From contig NZ_QXXQ01000004.1 of the NCBI RefSeq assembly GCF_003570715.1, positions 310,001 to 374,000 on the forward strand: a stretch of DNA of 64,000 bases, read 5' to 3'. Of the stretch, positions 52,491 to 61,254 are shown piece by piece. This stretch comes from Gemmobacter lutimaris (GTDB lineage: Bacteria; Pseudomonadota; Alphaproteobacteria; Rhodobacterales; Rhodobacteraceae). Position 1 is the first letter of the stretch, and every line of letters starts with the position of its first letter. A program made the position numbers and the translations under genes. Below the pieces are notes generated by a model. That model ran no database searches, had not been told where the DNA came from, and worked only from the letters and a program-made list of their open reading frames with translations.

Positions 52491-54119
52491 GTGATCGAAC
52501 GCAGACCGACTTTCGCCCCCTTCGCCAACCCCGACTTCCGCCTGTTGTGGACCGCGACGGTGATTTCGCAACTGGGCGGGCTGATCCAGACGGTCGGGGC
52601 GGGGTGGCTGATGACCTCGCTGACCTCGTCACATCAATTGATCGCGCTGGTTCAGGCATCGAACACACTGCCGATCATGGTGCTGTCGTTGATCGCAGGG
52701 GCACTGGCGGACAATTTTCCGCGCCGCATCATCCTGATCTGGGCGCAGGTCTTTCTGTTCACCGCCTCGGTGGCGCTGTCGGTCGTGGCCTTCTGGGGCA
52801 CGATGACGCCCTGGCTTCTGCTGTCCTTCACCTTCCTGATCGGCTGCGGCACGGCGCTTTACAACCCGTCCTGGCAGGCCAGTATGGGCGATATCGTGGA
52901 ACGCGAGGATCTGCCGCAGGCGGTCAGCCTGAACTCCATGGGGTTCAACATGATGCGTTCGGTCGGGCCGGCCATCGGGGGGGCGGTGGTGGCGGCGTTC
53001 GGTGCGGCGGCGGCTTTCGCGTTGAATGCCGCCAGCTATCTGCCGCTGCTGGGTGCGCTGATGCGCTGGCGCCCGGCCTATCCCGAACGGCGGCTGCCGC
53101 GCGAATCCCTGCGGGCGGCGCTGTCCTCGGGGCTGCGTTATGTGGCCATGTCTCCGAATCTGATGCGGGCCATGGCGCGGGCCGGTTTGTTCGGCTTTGG
53201 GGCCTGCGCGGTGCTGGCGCTGCTGCCGATGGTGGCGCGTGACCTGCTGCACGGCACCGCGCTGACCTATGGTATCACGCTGGGCGCTTTCGGCTTGGGT
53301 GCCATTGGCGGGGTGATGCTGAACGGGCCGCTGCGGGCGAGGCTGAGGAATGAAAGCATCGTGCGCGGTGGCTGTCTGGTCTTTGCCTTGGGGCTGGTCG
53401 CGCTGGGGCTGAGCCGCAGCCTGTGGCTGACCGCGCCCGCGCTGCTGATCTGCGGCGGTGCCTGGGTGATGGCGCTGTCGCTGTTCAACGTGACGGTGCA
53501 GCTGTCCTCGCCGCGCTGGGTGGTGGGGCGGGCGCTGTCCTTCTACCAGACGGCTGCCTTTGGCGGCATGACGGTGGGCGCCTGGGTCTGGGGGGCGGTC
53601 GCGGATGCAGGCGGCGTCAGCCTTGCGCTTTACATCGCGGCAGGCGCACTGGTGTTGGCCGCGTTGTCGGGTCTGTGGCTGGCGGTGGGCGAGTTCGGTG
53701 GGCTTAGCCTTGATCCCGTGGGACCGTTCAACGCGCCGCCCCTGCGGCTGGATCTGCGCGGGCGGTCGGGGCCGATCATGGTGATGATCGACTATCGCAT
53801 TGCCGAAGAGGATGTGACGGAGTTTCTGGCGGTGATGCAGGAACGGCGGCGCATCCGGCGTCGGGATGGTGCGCGGGCCTGGGCGCTGCTGCGTGATCTG
53901 GAAGATCCGGACATCTGGGTCGAAAGCTATCACGTTGCCACATGGGTCGAATATATCCGGCATATCGAGCGGCGGACGAAGGCCGATCTGGCCAATCTGG
54001 AGCGGCTGCATGGCCTGCATCGCGGACCGGGCAAGCCGGTGGTGCATCGGATGATCGAGCGGCACAGCATCCCGCAGCCGGGAGAGATGGTGTTGAAACC
54101 GGGGCCGGATCTGCCGTGA
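52491..54119 (+). CDS. MFS transporter (MFS_3) with C-terminal monooxygenase-like domain
   Basis: A 542-residue protein. Residues 1-410 make a 12-helix transporter of the MFS_3 (EntS-like) group, with the conserved DNFPRRIILIW loop, GTALYNPSWQAS and LNSMGFNMMRSVGPAIGG. Residues from about 425 on form a soluble ferredoxin-like domain of the antibiotic biosynthesis monooxygenase kind (GPIMVMIDYRIAEEDVTEF, WVESYHVATWVEYIRH). Likely a drug or metabolite exporter. GTG at 52491 follows GAGG by 7 bases; a GTG two codons earlier is possible. Confidence 0.82.
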   Translation: MIERRPTFAPFANPDFRLLWTATVISQLGGLIQTVGAGWLMTSLTSSHQLIALVQASNTLPIMVLSLIAGALADNFPRRIILIWAQVFLFTASVALSVVAFWGTMTPWLLLSFTFLIGCGTALYNPSWQASMGDIVEREDLPQAVSLNSMGFNMMRSVGPAIGGAVVAAFGAAAAFALNAASYLPLLGALMRWRPAYPERRLPRESLRAALSSGLRYVAMSPNLMRAMARAGLFGFGACAVLALLPMVARDLLHGTALTYGITLGAFGLGAIGGVMLNGPLRARLRNESIVRGGCLVFALGLVALGLSRSLWLTAPALLICGGAWVMALSLFNVTVQLSSPRWVVGRALSFYQTAAFGGMTVGAWVWGAVADAGGVSLALYIAAGALVLAALSGLWLAVGEFGGLSLDPVGPFNAPPLRLDLRGRSGPIMVMIDYRIAEEDVTEFLAVMQERRRIRRRDGARAWALLRDLEDPDIWVESYHVATWVEYIRHIERRTKADLANLERLHGLHRGPGKPVVHRMIERHSIPQPGEMVLKPGPDLP

Positions 54120-54153
54120 CGGCGGTGGGGGAACTGGTTGCGTGAAAAGGGAA

Positions 54154-54230
54154 GGGGGGCTGTCTGCCCCCCTCTGCGCCTTGCGGCGCATTCACCCCCT
54201 GAGGATATTTTCCGACAGAAAATGCCTCAG
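54154..54230. repeat. Triple hairpin between MFS gene and valS
   Basis: Three tandem hairpins: GGGGGGC-TGTCT-GCCCCCC (54154-54172), TGCGCC-TTGC-GGCGCA (54175-54190) and CTGAGGATATTTTC...GAAAATGCCTCAG (54199-54230, one bulge). The last includes the valS stop codon. It serves the convergent MFS and valS genes as a terminator region. Confidence 0.75.
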
Positions 54231-57200
54231 CCGATCTCAGCCAGACGGGCGACGGCGGCGGCGACCTTGGCGGCCTCGTCTTCGCGGGCGTCCAGATTGG
54301 CGCGGGCCTCGTCCACCACCTCTTCCTTGGCGGAGGCGATGAACTTCGGATTGTCGAGCCGCGCCTTCAGCCCCGCGATTTCTTTCTGGAGTTTCTCAAG
54401 CGCCTTCACCAGCCGCGCCTTTTCGGCGCCGATGTCGATGATGCCTTCCAGTGGGATGGCAAAGCTGGCGCCCTCGGCCGCGATGGACAGCGCACCTTTC
54501 GGGGCGGTGGCGGCATCCGTCAGGCTTTCGATGCGGGCGAGGCGCTTGATCAGCACTTCGTTGCGATTCCAAGCCGCGCGGGCGGCGGCATCCATGGTCA
54601 GTGCCAGCATGTCGAGCTTCAGCCCGACCGGCACATGCATCTGCGTGCGGGCCGAGCGGATGTCGTCGATCAGCCCGGTGACCCAGGTCATTTCGCGGTC
54701 GGCGTCAGTGTCGATCAGTTCGGCGCCGAAGCACGGCCAGTCGGCATGGATCAGCATGCCGTCGCGCAGGCCGGTGGTGGACCAGAGTTCCTCGGTGATG
54801 AAAGGCATGAAGGGATGCAGGAGGATCATACACTGATCCAGCACCCAGCCCATTGTCGCGCGCGTCTCGGCCGCCTGATCGCCGTCGAACAGCGGTTTGG
54901 CGAATTCGACATACCAGTCGCAGACCTTGCCCCAGACGAATTTGTAAAGCACGTCTGCCGCCTGATCGAAGCGGAAATCATTCAGCGCCGCGTTGACCTC
55001 GGCCAGCGCCTTGGCGGTTTCACCGATGATCCACTTGTTCGCGGTGGCACTGGCCTGCGGGGCGGCGGTTTGCGTCGCGTGGCCATCCCAGACGCCGTTC
55101 ATCTCGGCGAAGCGGCAGGCGTTCCAAAGCTTCGTGCCGAAGTTGCGGTAACCGGCGATGCGCTGGGTATCAAGCTTCAGAACGCCACCAAGCGAGGCCA
55201 TGGCGGCATTGGCAAAGCGCAGCGCATCGGCGCCGTATTCGCCGATGATTTCCAGCGGGTCGATGACGTTGCCCAAGGATTTGGACATCTTCTTGCCCTT
55301 GGCGTCGCGCACGAGGCCATGCAGATAGACGGTGTGGAAGGGGATGTCCTCCACCACCGCCAATTGCATCATCATCATGCGGGCGACCCAGAAGAACAGG
55401 ATGTCCTGGCCGGTGACCAGAACGCTGGTCGGAAAATAGCGCGCCAGTTCCGGGGTCTGTTCGGGCCATCCCAGTGTGCCGATGGGCCAGAGGCCGGAGG
55501 AGAACCAGGTGTCAAGCACATCGGCATCGCGCCACACCGGATATACCAGATGCGTCGGGTCTTGCGTCAGGTTGTAATCGGCCAAAGCTTTCGCCAGCGC
55601 CTCGACCGCCGCATCGCGGTTTTCCACCTCGACCACGCGGGCGTGGTTCAGCGGCGCGGGCAGGGGGGCAAGGTCATCCATGAAGCGTTGGGCCACGGCC
55701 TGAAGGTCATGGGCGCAGTGATAGACCGGATCGGCATGGTTGAAGGCGCCATCGGCGAGCAGGCGGAACAGCTCCACCTCGTCCAGCGCATTGTCGCCCT
55801 CGTCATCGCGGAAGCCGGTCGGCCAGACATCCAGCCCATACCACACCGGGATCTGGTGACCCCACCAGAGCTGACGCGAAATGCACCAGGGTTCGATATT
55901 CTCAAGCCAATGGTAATAGGTCTTTTCGCCCGATTCCGGGATGATCTTGACCTTGCCCGAGCGCACCGCCTCCAGCGCGGGTTCCACGATCTTCGCGGTA
56001 TCCACGAACCACTGGTCGGTCAGCATCGGCTCGATCACGACTTTCGAGCGATCTCCGAAAGGCTGCATGATCGGTTTGTTCTCGACCACCGGTTCCAGCC
56101 GCAGATGCTCCGATCCTGTTTCCGGGTCGGTTTCGCGGATCATCACGGTGACAGCAAGGCCGATGGCATTGATGTCGGCGATCACCGCCTTGCGCGCCTC
56201 GAACCGATCCATGCCGCGATATTTCTCGGGGACGAGGTTCAGGCTGTCCACTTCGGATTCATTGGTGGGCGAACCGGCCGCGATTTCGCGGGCGCGGATC
56301 ACCGCCTCGGCATAGGGCGCCCCGTCGGCGCGCATCCGGCCACGGGTATCCATCAGCCGGTAGCAGGGCAGGCCCGCGCGCTTTGCGACCTGATAATCGT
56401 TGAAATCATGCGCACCAGTGATCTTCACCGCGCCCGAGCCGAAGTTCGGATCGGGGTATTCATCGGTGATGATCGGGATCAGACGGTCGCACAGCGGCAG
56501 TTTCACCATCTTGCCGACGATGGGGGCATAGCGCGTATCCGAAGGATGCACCGCCACCGCGCCATCACCCAGCATGGTTTCGGGACGGGTTGTCGCGATG
56601 GAAATGTAGTTCCGCTTCTCGCGGAAGGTCACATTGCCGTCTTCGTCCTTCTCGACATACTCATAGGTCTCGCCGCCCGCGAGTTCGTATTTGAAATGCC
56701 ACATATGGCCCGCGACCTCGATATTCTCGACCTCAAGGTCGGAAATCGCGGTTTCAAAATGCGGGTCCCAGTTCACGAGGCGTTTGCCGCGATAGATCAG
56801 GCCCTTGCGATACATATCGACAAAGACCTTGATCACGGCATCGTGGAAATTGCCGGCTTCGCCTTCGGGCGCGCCGGGTGCGCCGGACATGGTAAAGGCT
56901 TCGCGGTCCCAGTCGCACGAGGCGCCAAGCCGCTGCAACTGACCGATGATCGTGCCGCGCGATTTGACCTTCTGCTGCCAGACCCGTTCGAGGAACTTCT
57001 CGCGCCCCATTTCGGCGCGCGAGGGTTCCTGGTTCTTCGCCATTTCGCGTTCTGTCACCATCTGGGTGGCGATACCCGCGTGATCGGTGCCGGGTTGCCA
57101 GAGCGTGTCATCGCCACGCATGCGGTGCCAGCGGGTCAGGATGTCCTGCAACGTGTTGTTGAAGGCATGACCCATATGCAGGCTGCCGGTCACGTTGGGC

Positions 57201-57334
57201 GGCGGGATCATGATGGAGAAAGCAGGCGCACCCGGCTTGGCATTGGCACCGGCCCGTCCGGCCTTGCCGTCGATCCATTGCTTTGAAATGCGCGCTTCGG
57301 CCTCGGTGGCGTTGAAGGTCTTTTCCATCGGCAT
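54227..57334 (-). CDS. valS: Valyl-tRNA synthetase
   Basis: A 1035-residue class I synthetase. [15 protein letters not shown] carries the HIGH motif (residues 53-56) and [13 protein letters not shown] the KMSKS near residue 680. The editing domain and the C-terminal coiled coil ([18 protein letters not shown]) are present. The frame stays open far upstream, into the next gene, but the ATG at 57334 follows AGGGGAACGATC and gives the family N-terminus [17 protein letters not shown]. Confidence 0.97.
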   Translation of the reverse strand: MPMEKTFNATEAEARISKQWIDGKAGRAGANAKPGAPAFSIMIPPPNVTGSLHMGHAFNNTLQDILTRWHRMRGDDTLWQPGTDHAGIATQMVTEREMAKNQEPSRAEMGREKFLERVWQQKVKSRGTIIGQLQRLGASCDWDREAFTMSGAPGAPEGEAGNFHDAVIKVFVDMYRKGLIYRGKRLVNWDPHFETAISDLEVENIEVAGHMWHFKYELAGGETYEYVEKDEDGNVTFREKRNYISIATTRPETMLGDGAVAVHPSDTRYAPIVGKMVKLPLCDRLIPIITDEYPDPNFGSGAVKITGAHDFNDYQVAKRAGLPCYRLMDTRGRMRADGAPYAEAVIRAREIAAGSPTNESEVDSLNLVPEKYRGMDRFEARKAVIADINAIGLAVTVMIRETDPETGSEHLRLEPVVENKPIMQPFGDRSKVVIEPMLTDQWFVDTAKIVEPALEAVRSGKVKIIPESGEKTYYHWLENIEPWCISRQLWWGHQIPVWYGLDVWPTGFRDDEGDNALDEVELFRLLADGAFNHADPVYHCAHDLQAVAQRFMDDLAPLPAPLNHARVVEVENRDAAVEALAKALADYNLTQDPTHLVYPVWRDADVLDTWFSSGLWPIGTLGWPEQTPELARYFPTSVLVTGQDILFFWVARMMMMQLAVVEDIPFHTVYLHGLVRDAKGKKMSKSLGNVIDPLEIIGEYGADALRFANAAMASLGGVLKLDTQRIAGYRNFGTKLWNACRFAEMNGVWDGHATQTAAPQASATANKWIIGETAKALAEVNAALNDFRFDQAADVLYKFVWGKVCDWYVEFAKPLFDGDQAAETRATMGWVLDQCMILLHPFMPFITEELWSTTGLRDGMLIHADWPCFGAELIDTDADREMTWVTGLIDDIRSARTQMHVPVGLKLDMLALTMDAAARAAWNRNEVLIKRLARIESLTDAATAPKGALSIAAEGASFAIPLEGIIDIGAEKARLVKALEKLQKEIAGLKARLDNPKFIASAKEEVVDEARANLDAREDEAAKVAAAVARLAEIG

Positions 57335-57438
57335 GATCGTTCCCCTTTTCGTTGCCAAGGGATGTAGCCAATGCGCCGCCCGAGGGGAAGGGGCGCGACG
57401 GCCGGTTCCGGCCGCCGCGCGCGTTTTCCGGCTGTGGC

Positions 57439-58191
57439 TCAGGCGCCGCCGACCAGCGCGAAATGCGCGCCGCGGCTGTCCTGCGCCATGCAGATGAAGG
57501 CGCCGCCGGGCACCTCTTGCGGGCCATGCAGCACTTGGCCGCCCAGTTCGGTAATCTGTGTCATCGCGGCCTTGATCGAAGGCGCACCGAAATAGGGCAG
57601 CCAGTGCGAGGGCACCCCCTCGCTTTGCAGCCGCATCATGCCGCCAATGTCGCGGCCCTCGCGGGCGAAAAGCTGGTAATTGCCCATTTCGCCCATCGGC
57701 ATGGCGGTTGAAGGCGTCCAGCCCAGCAGTGCGGTATAGAAGGCAAGGCCCGCCTCGGGGTCCGTGCTGTGCAATTCGTGCCAGTTGCCGTGGCCTTGCT
57801 TCATCTGATCGAAGGCCGCGCCCTGCTGCCCCTCCAGCGGTTGCAGCAGGCCGAAGGCGGCGCCCTGCGGATCGACGACAATGGCAAAGGTGCCGGTGCC
57901 GGGGATCGGCTCGGGCGCGCGGAACACCTTGCCGCCGAGCGCGGTCACCTTGTCGCAGGCAGCGGCACAATCCTTGACCGCGAAATAGACCATCCAGAAT
58001 TCCGGCATCGGCGTGTCGGGTTCCATCATGCCCGCCACCATGGCACCGTCGCGCAGGGCCAGGATGTAGGAAAACCCTTCCATCCCGGCATCCTGAAAGT
58101 CCCATCCCAGAAGCGGGCCGTAAAACGCCTGCGACCGGGCGGCCGCGCCAGTGGTCAGCTCATACCAGCAGGGGGCGCCATGTGTGTTCAT
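57439..58191 (-). CDS. VOC family protein with two glyoxalase-like domains
   Basis: A 250-residue protein with two VOC modules: residues 1-120 ([25 protein letters not shown] ... [14 protein letters not shown]) and 125-250 ([23 protein letters not shown] ... [14 protein letters not shown]). The family includes glyoxalase and bleomycin-resistance folds. Function unknown. Overlaps the preceding DUF1428 gene by ATGA. Confidence 0.88.
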   Translation of the reverse strand: MNTHGAPCWYELTTGAAARSQAFYGPLLGWDFQDAGMEGFSYILALRDGAMVAGMMEPDTPMPEFWMVYFAVKDCAAACDKVTALGGKVFRAPEPIPGTGTFAIVVDPQGAAFGLLQPLEGQQGAAFDQMKQGHGNWHELHSTDPEAGLAFYTALLGWTPSTAMPMGEMGNYQLFAREGRDIGGMMRLQSEGVPSHWLPYFGAPSIKAAMTQITELGGQVLHGPQEVPGGAFICMAQDSRGAHFALVGGA

Positions 58192-58556
58192 TTCGTGGCT
58201 CCTTCCATCAGCAGCGGGGTAAAGCCGCCGAAGATCATGCGTTTGCCATCAAAGGGCATATTGGCGAATTCGGCCGGATCTTCCTCGGCCAGCTTCATCA
58301 TCTTCTCGTAGGCGCGGCCACGGGTTTCCTTGTCGGGCCAGATCATCCAGCACAGCACCACGGTTTCATCCTCTTTGGCCTCGACCGCGCGCAGGAAATC
58401 GGTCTGTTTGCCGGGCGGCACATCATCCCCCCAGCCGACGACCAGCGACAGCGCGCCTTCATCGCGGAAGTAAGGCCACCATTTCGCTTCGTGGTCGCGG
58501 TAGATCTCGCGGTCTTCGGTTTTGACCGGAATGACGAAACCGTCAATGTAAGCCAT
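58188..58556 (-). CDS. DUF1428 family protein
   Basis: A 122-residue protein: MAYIDGFVIPVKTEDREIYR, LVVGWGDDVPPGKQTDFLRA, ETVVLCWMIWPDKETRGRAYEKM and the end FDGKRMIFGGFTPL, the DUF1428 pattern. A ferredoxin-like fold of unknown function. First gene of a two-gene unit with the VOC protein, divergent from the HxlR regulator, which probably controls it. Confidence 0.9.
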   Translation of the reverse strand: MAYIDGFVIPVKTEDREIYRDHEAKWWPYFRDEGALSLVVGWGDDVPPGKQTDFLRAVEAKEDETVVLCWMIWPDKETRGRAYEKMMKLAEEDPAEFANMPFDGKRMIFGGFTPLLMEGATK

Positions 58557-58599
58557 GCGTGCACCCTCCAGACACTTGCAGGGCCAAGGGTGGCGGGTG

Positions 58600-58633
58600 T
58601 AGTTATGAAAAGCAACTAAAAGTTATATAAACT
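58600..58633. promoter_or_regulatory. Candidate HxlR operators in the DUF1428-hxlR gap
   Basis: TAGTT (58600-58604) with AACTA (58614-58618), and AGTT-N5-AACT (58621-58633), make two partly palindromic boxes in an AT-rich patch between divergent genes. AT-rich inverted sites are usual for HxlR regulators. Confidence 0.5.
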
Positions 58634-58647
58634 AACCAAGAGGCGCG

Positions 58648-59283
58648 ATGTCATCGGGGCGAAGCTATGAGGAAGGCTGTATCGCGGCGCATGCGCTGGA
58701 TCTGATCGGGGATCGCTGGGCCTTGCTTGTGGTGCGCGAGATGATGCTGGGCCCGCGCCGCTTCGGTGCTTTGCGCGAGGGGCTGCCGGGGATCAGCGCC
58801 AATGTCCTGACCCAGCGGCTTGAGGGGCTGGAGGCGGCAGGCGTGGTCGCGCGCGAACAGATGCCGGAACCCGCAAAGGTGCAGCTTTACCGGCTGACCG
58901 AGGCGGGGCTTGGTCTTTGGCCGGTGCTGCGGGCGCTGTGCATCTGGGGCGCGCGCCAGCCGGGGCACGACCCGCGCCTGTTCATCAGCCCGAGCGCGCT
59001 GATGCTGTCGATGCGCGCCACCTGCGCAAGGGCGCGGGCGGCCGAGCACCGGGTGGCGATGCGTCTGGGGGAGGAGAGCTTCACCATCCGCACCGGGCCG
59101 GGCCGCTTCAAGGTGGAGCGCGGTAATGGCCCCGCCACCTTGCAGTTCAGCGGCGGCACCAATGCGATGGCGGCAGCGGTCTATGGCCCGCAGCCACTGA
59201 CTGTCACGGCGCAGGGCCTGATCGGGTTCGAGGGCGACCCGGAGGAAGGACAGGCCTTCTTCGACCTGTTCGCACTCCGCTGA
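58648..59283 (+). CDS. HxlR-family transcriptional regulator
   Basis: A 211-residue protein. The N-terminal winged helix has YEEGCIAAHALDLIGDRWALLVVREMM with the conserved Cys, then the wing region GISANVLTQRLEGLEAAGVV, typical of HxlR. The C-terminal part (about 125-211) resembles a SCP2-like small-molecule domain. HxlR proteins sense electrophiles or redox signals. Divergent from the DUF1428-VOC unit, so it is probably its regulator. Confidence 0.88.
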   Translation: MSSGRSYEEGCIAAHALDLIGDRWALLVVREMMLGPRRFGALREGLPGISANVLTQRLEGLEAAGVVAREQMPEPAKVQLYRLTEAGLGLWPVLRALCIWGARQPGHDPRLFISPSALMLSMRATCARARAAEHRVAMRLGEESFTIRTGPGRFKVERGNGPATLQFSGGTNAMAAAVYGPQPLTVTAQGLIGFEGDPEEGQAFFDLFALR

Positions 59284-59291
59284 GGCTGGGT

Positions 59292-59341
59292 GCAAAAGTT
59301 TTCAGGAAAACTTTTGCAAATTTCTTCGGAAAGAAATTTGC
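59292..59341. repeat. Paired palindrome, copy C (reversed, variant)
   Basis: GCAAAAGTTTTC (59292-59303) with GAAAACTTTTGC (59306-59317), then GCAAATTTCTT (59316-59326) with AAGAAATTTGC (59331-59341). The AAATTTCTT hairpin is the same as in copies A and B; the other half is a variant and the order is reversed. It lies between convergent HxlR and Lrp genes. Confidence 0.83.
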
Positions 59342-59358
59342 GTCAGGCACAGCCGTCG

Positions 59359-59790
59359 TCACACCGCCCGGTCGAATTTTGTGGACAGATGGATCAGGCT
59401 TTCGGAACTGACCACACCGGTCAGCGCCCCGATCTGGTCGAGCACCTGATCAAGCACTTGCGTCGAAGGCGCGGCCACCTGCAACAACAGGTCATAGCGG
59501 CCCGAGGTGGTAAAGACCCGTTCGATTTCGGCAATCGACTTCAGCCGGGTCAGAATCGCCGCCTGCGCGCGGGGTTCGATGGTCAGCAGCACGCTGGCCC
59601 GCAACCGGCCCTGCCGCGCCGCTTCTCCCAGTTTCAGGGTATATCCGGCGATGACGCCCGTGGTCTCCAGCCGCTCCAGCCGGGCCTGCACGGTGGAGCG
59701 CGCTACCTTCATGCGCCGGGCCAGTGTGGCCACTGACATGCGGGCATCCGCCCCCAGCAGCCCGATTATGTTGCGATCCAGTTCGTCCAT
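59359..59790 (-). CDS. Lrp/AsnC family transcriptional regulator
   Basis: A 143-residue regulator: N-terminal helix-turn-helix ELDRNIIGLLGADARMSVATLARRMKVARSTVQARLERLE, then an AsnC ligand domain with RVFTTSGRYDLLLQVAAPS. Divergent from the ornithine/lysine decarboxylase gene and probably regulates it. A 22-base spaced inverted repeat lies in the shared gap. Confidence 0.92.
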   Translation of the reverse strand: MDELDRNIIGLLGADARMSVATLARRMKVARSTVQARLERLETTGVIAGYTLKLGEAARQGRLRASVLLTIEPRAQAAILTRLKSIAEIERVFTTSGRYDLLLQVAAPSTQVLDQVLDQIGALTGVVSSESLIHLSTKFDRAV

Positions 59791-59819
59791 GCAATTCGCC
59801 CGGCTATTTCGTCATTCTG

Positions 59820-59857
59820 TCACCGATACACTAAGTTTTTGTAGTTTTCATCGGTGA
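59820..59857. promoter_or_regulatory. Inverted repeat in the lrp-decarboxylase gap
   Basis: TCACCGAT (59820-59827) and ATCGGTGA (59850-59857) form a perfect 8-base inverted repeat with a 22-base AT-rich spacer, so the half-site centres are 30 bases apart, about three helical turns. This is a natural Lrp-type binding layout. Confidence 0.55.
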
Positions 59858-60004
59858 AGTTGTGCCCCATATGCGCATTCCACGTTTTCAGGAAAAGGGC
59901 GGCTCATACGCACCTGGCCTGGTTGTAATGACCGCGCAGGTGCTGGCTCCCGGTGGGAACCGGGCAATGGCCGCTTGCGTTCTGTTGGCAGAAGGGACAC
60001 GCCG

Positions 60005-61150
60005 ATGGGACTTTCCAAAACGATCTGGTCCAACCCGACCGAATATATCCGCACCGTTCAGCCGGAGAATCCGGTGCTGTTTTTCTCGCCTGCCGTGTTG
60101 CAGGCGGCAGCACGCCGGTTCATCGACGGCTTTCCGGGCATGGTGACCTATGCCGTCAAGACCAACCCCGCCGATGTGGTGATCGAGAATCTCTCGGCCG
60201 CCGGGGTGCGTGGCTTTGACGTGGCCAGCCCGAACGAGATGCGGCTGGTGCGGCGCATCGCGCCGGATGCGGCGATGCATTACAACAACCCCGTGCGCGC
60301 CCGCGCCGAGATTGCGGTGGCGGTCGAGATGGGGGTGAAAAGCTATTCCGTCGATTCGTCCTCGGAGCTGGAGAAGCTGATCGAGATGGTTCCGGCCGAA
60401 GGCTGTGAAATCTCGGTGCGCTTCAAGCTGCCCGTGGCGGGCGCGGCCTATAACTTCGGCGCGAAGTTCGGCGCGACGGTGGAACTGGCGGCGGAACTGC
60501 TGAAGCGGGCGGCCGAGGCGGGGTTCATCCCCTCGCTGACCTTCCATCCCGGCACGCAATGCACCGATCCGCATGCGTGGGAGGCCTATATTCGCTCTGC
60601 AGCCGAGATCGCGCAGGAGGCTGGCGTGACCGTGGCGCGGCTGAACGTCGGCGGCGGCTTCCCGAACCACCGTCTGCAAGCTGTCGTGCCGCAGATCGAG
60701 GAAACCTTTGATCTGATCGACCGCGTGGCGACCGAGGCTTTCGGCGACCAGCGCCCGATGCTGGTGTGCGAGCCGGGCCGGGGCCTCTGTGGCGATGCCT
60801 TCACGCATATCGCCAAGGTCAAGGCAGTGCGCGACGGGCAGCATGTGTTCCTGAACGACGGGGTCTATGGCGCGCTGGCCGAGCTGCCGCTGGTGGGCGT
60901 GATCGACCGGATCGAGGTGGTGGATGCCGTCGGCAAGCGCCGTGACAGCGAACTGGCCTCGCGCATCGTCTTTGGCCCGACCTGCGATTCGGTGGACCGG
61001 ATTCCGGGCGAGCTGATGCTGGCCGAAGACATCGCCGAGGGCGATTATCTGGTTATTCACGGCATGGGTGCCTATTCGCTGGCCACCAACACCCGCTTCA
61101 ACGGCTTTGGCGAACTGACCATTGCGACGGTGCTGTCGCTGAAGGTCTGA
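60005..61150 (+). CDS. Ornithine/lysine decarboxylase, fold type III PLP enzyme
   Basis: A 381-residue alanine-racemase-fold decarboxylase. The PLP Lys is in VTYAVKTNPADVV (about residue 51), LNVGGGFP near 225 binds the phosphate, and FGPTCDSVDR holds the catalytic Cys from the other subunit. It makes putrescine or cadaverine. Start at ATG 60005; similar proteins begin MGLSKTIWSNP. Divergent from the Lrp regulator. Confidence 0.92.
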   Translation: MGLSKTIWSNPTEYIRTVQPENPVLFFSPAVLQAAARRFIDGFPGMVTYAVKTNPADVVIENLSAAGVRGFDVASPNEMRLVRRIAPDAAMHYNNPVRARAEIAVAVEMGVKSYSVDSSSELEKLIEMVPAEGCEISVRFKLPVAGAAYNFGAKFGATVELAAELLKRAAEAGFIPSLTFHPGTQCTDPHAWEAYIRSAAEIAQEAGVTVARLNVGGGFPNHRLQAVVPQIEETFDLIDRVATEAFGDQRPMLVCEPGRGLCGDAFTHIAKVKAVRDGQHVFLNDGVYGALAELPLVGVIDRIEVVDAVGKRRDSELASRIVFGPTCDSVDRIPGELMLAEDIAEGDYLVIHGMGAYSLATNTRFNGFGELTIATVLSLKV

Positions 61151-61254
61151 TGGCTGCCGCTGTCTTTCAGGACGGTTTTTCAAAACATCGCGCGCCCGGC
61201 TGGACTTGTCCCGCCGGGCGTTTACCATTCCGTTGACAGCACAAGGGGATGACG

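Noticed and set aside
54227-58105. A 1292-codon open frame that seems to fuse valS with the region upstream
   Set aside because: The part beyond 57334 is the antisense-frame shadow of the VOC protein gene. The valS start at 57334 has a good ribosome site and the family N-terminus.
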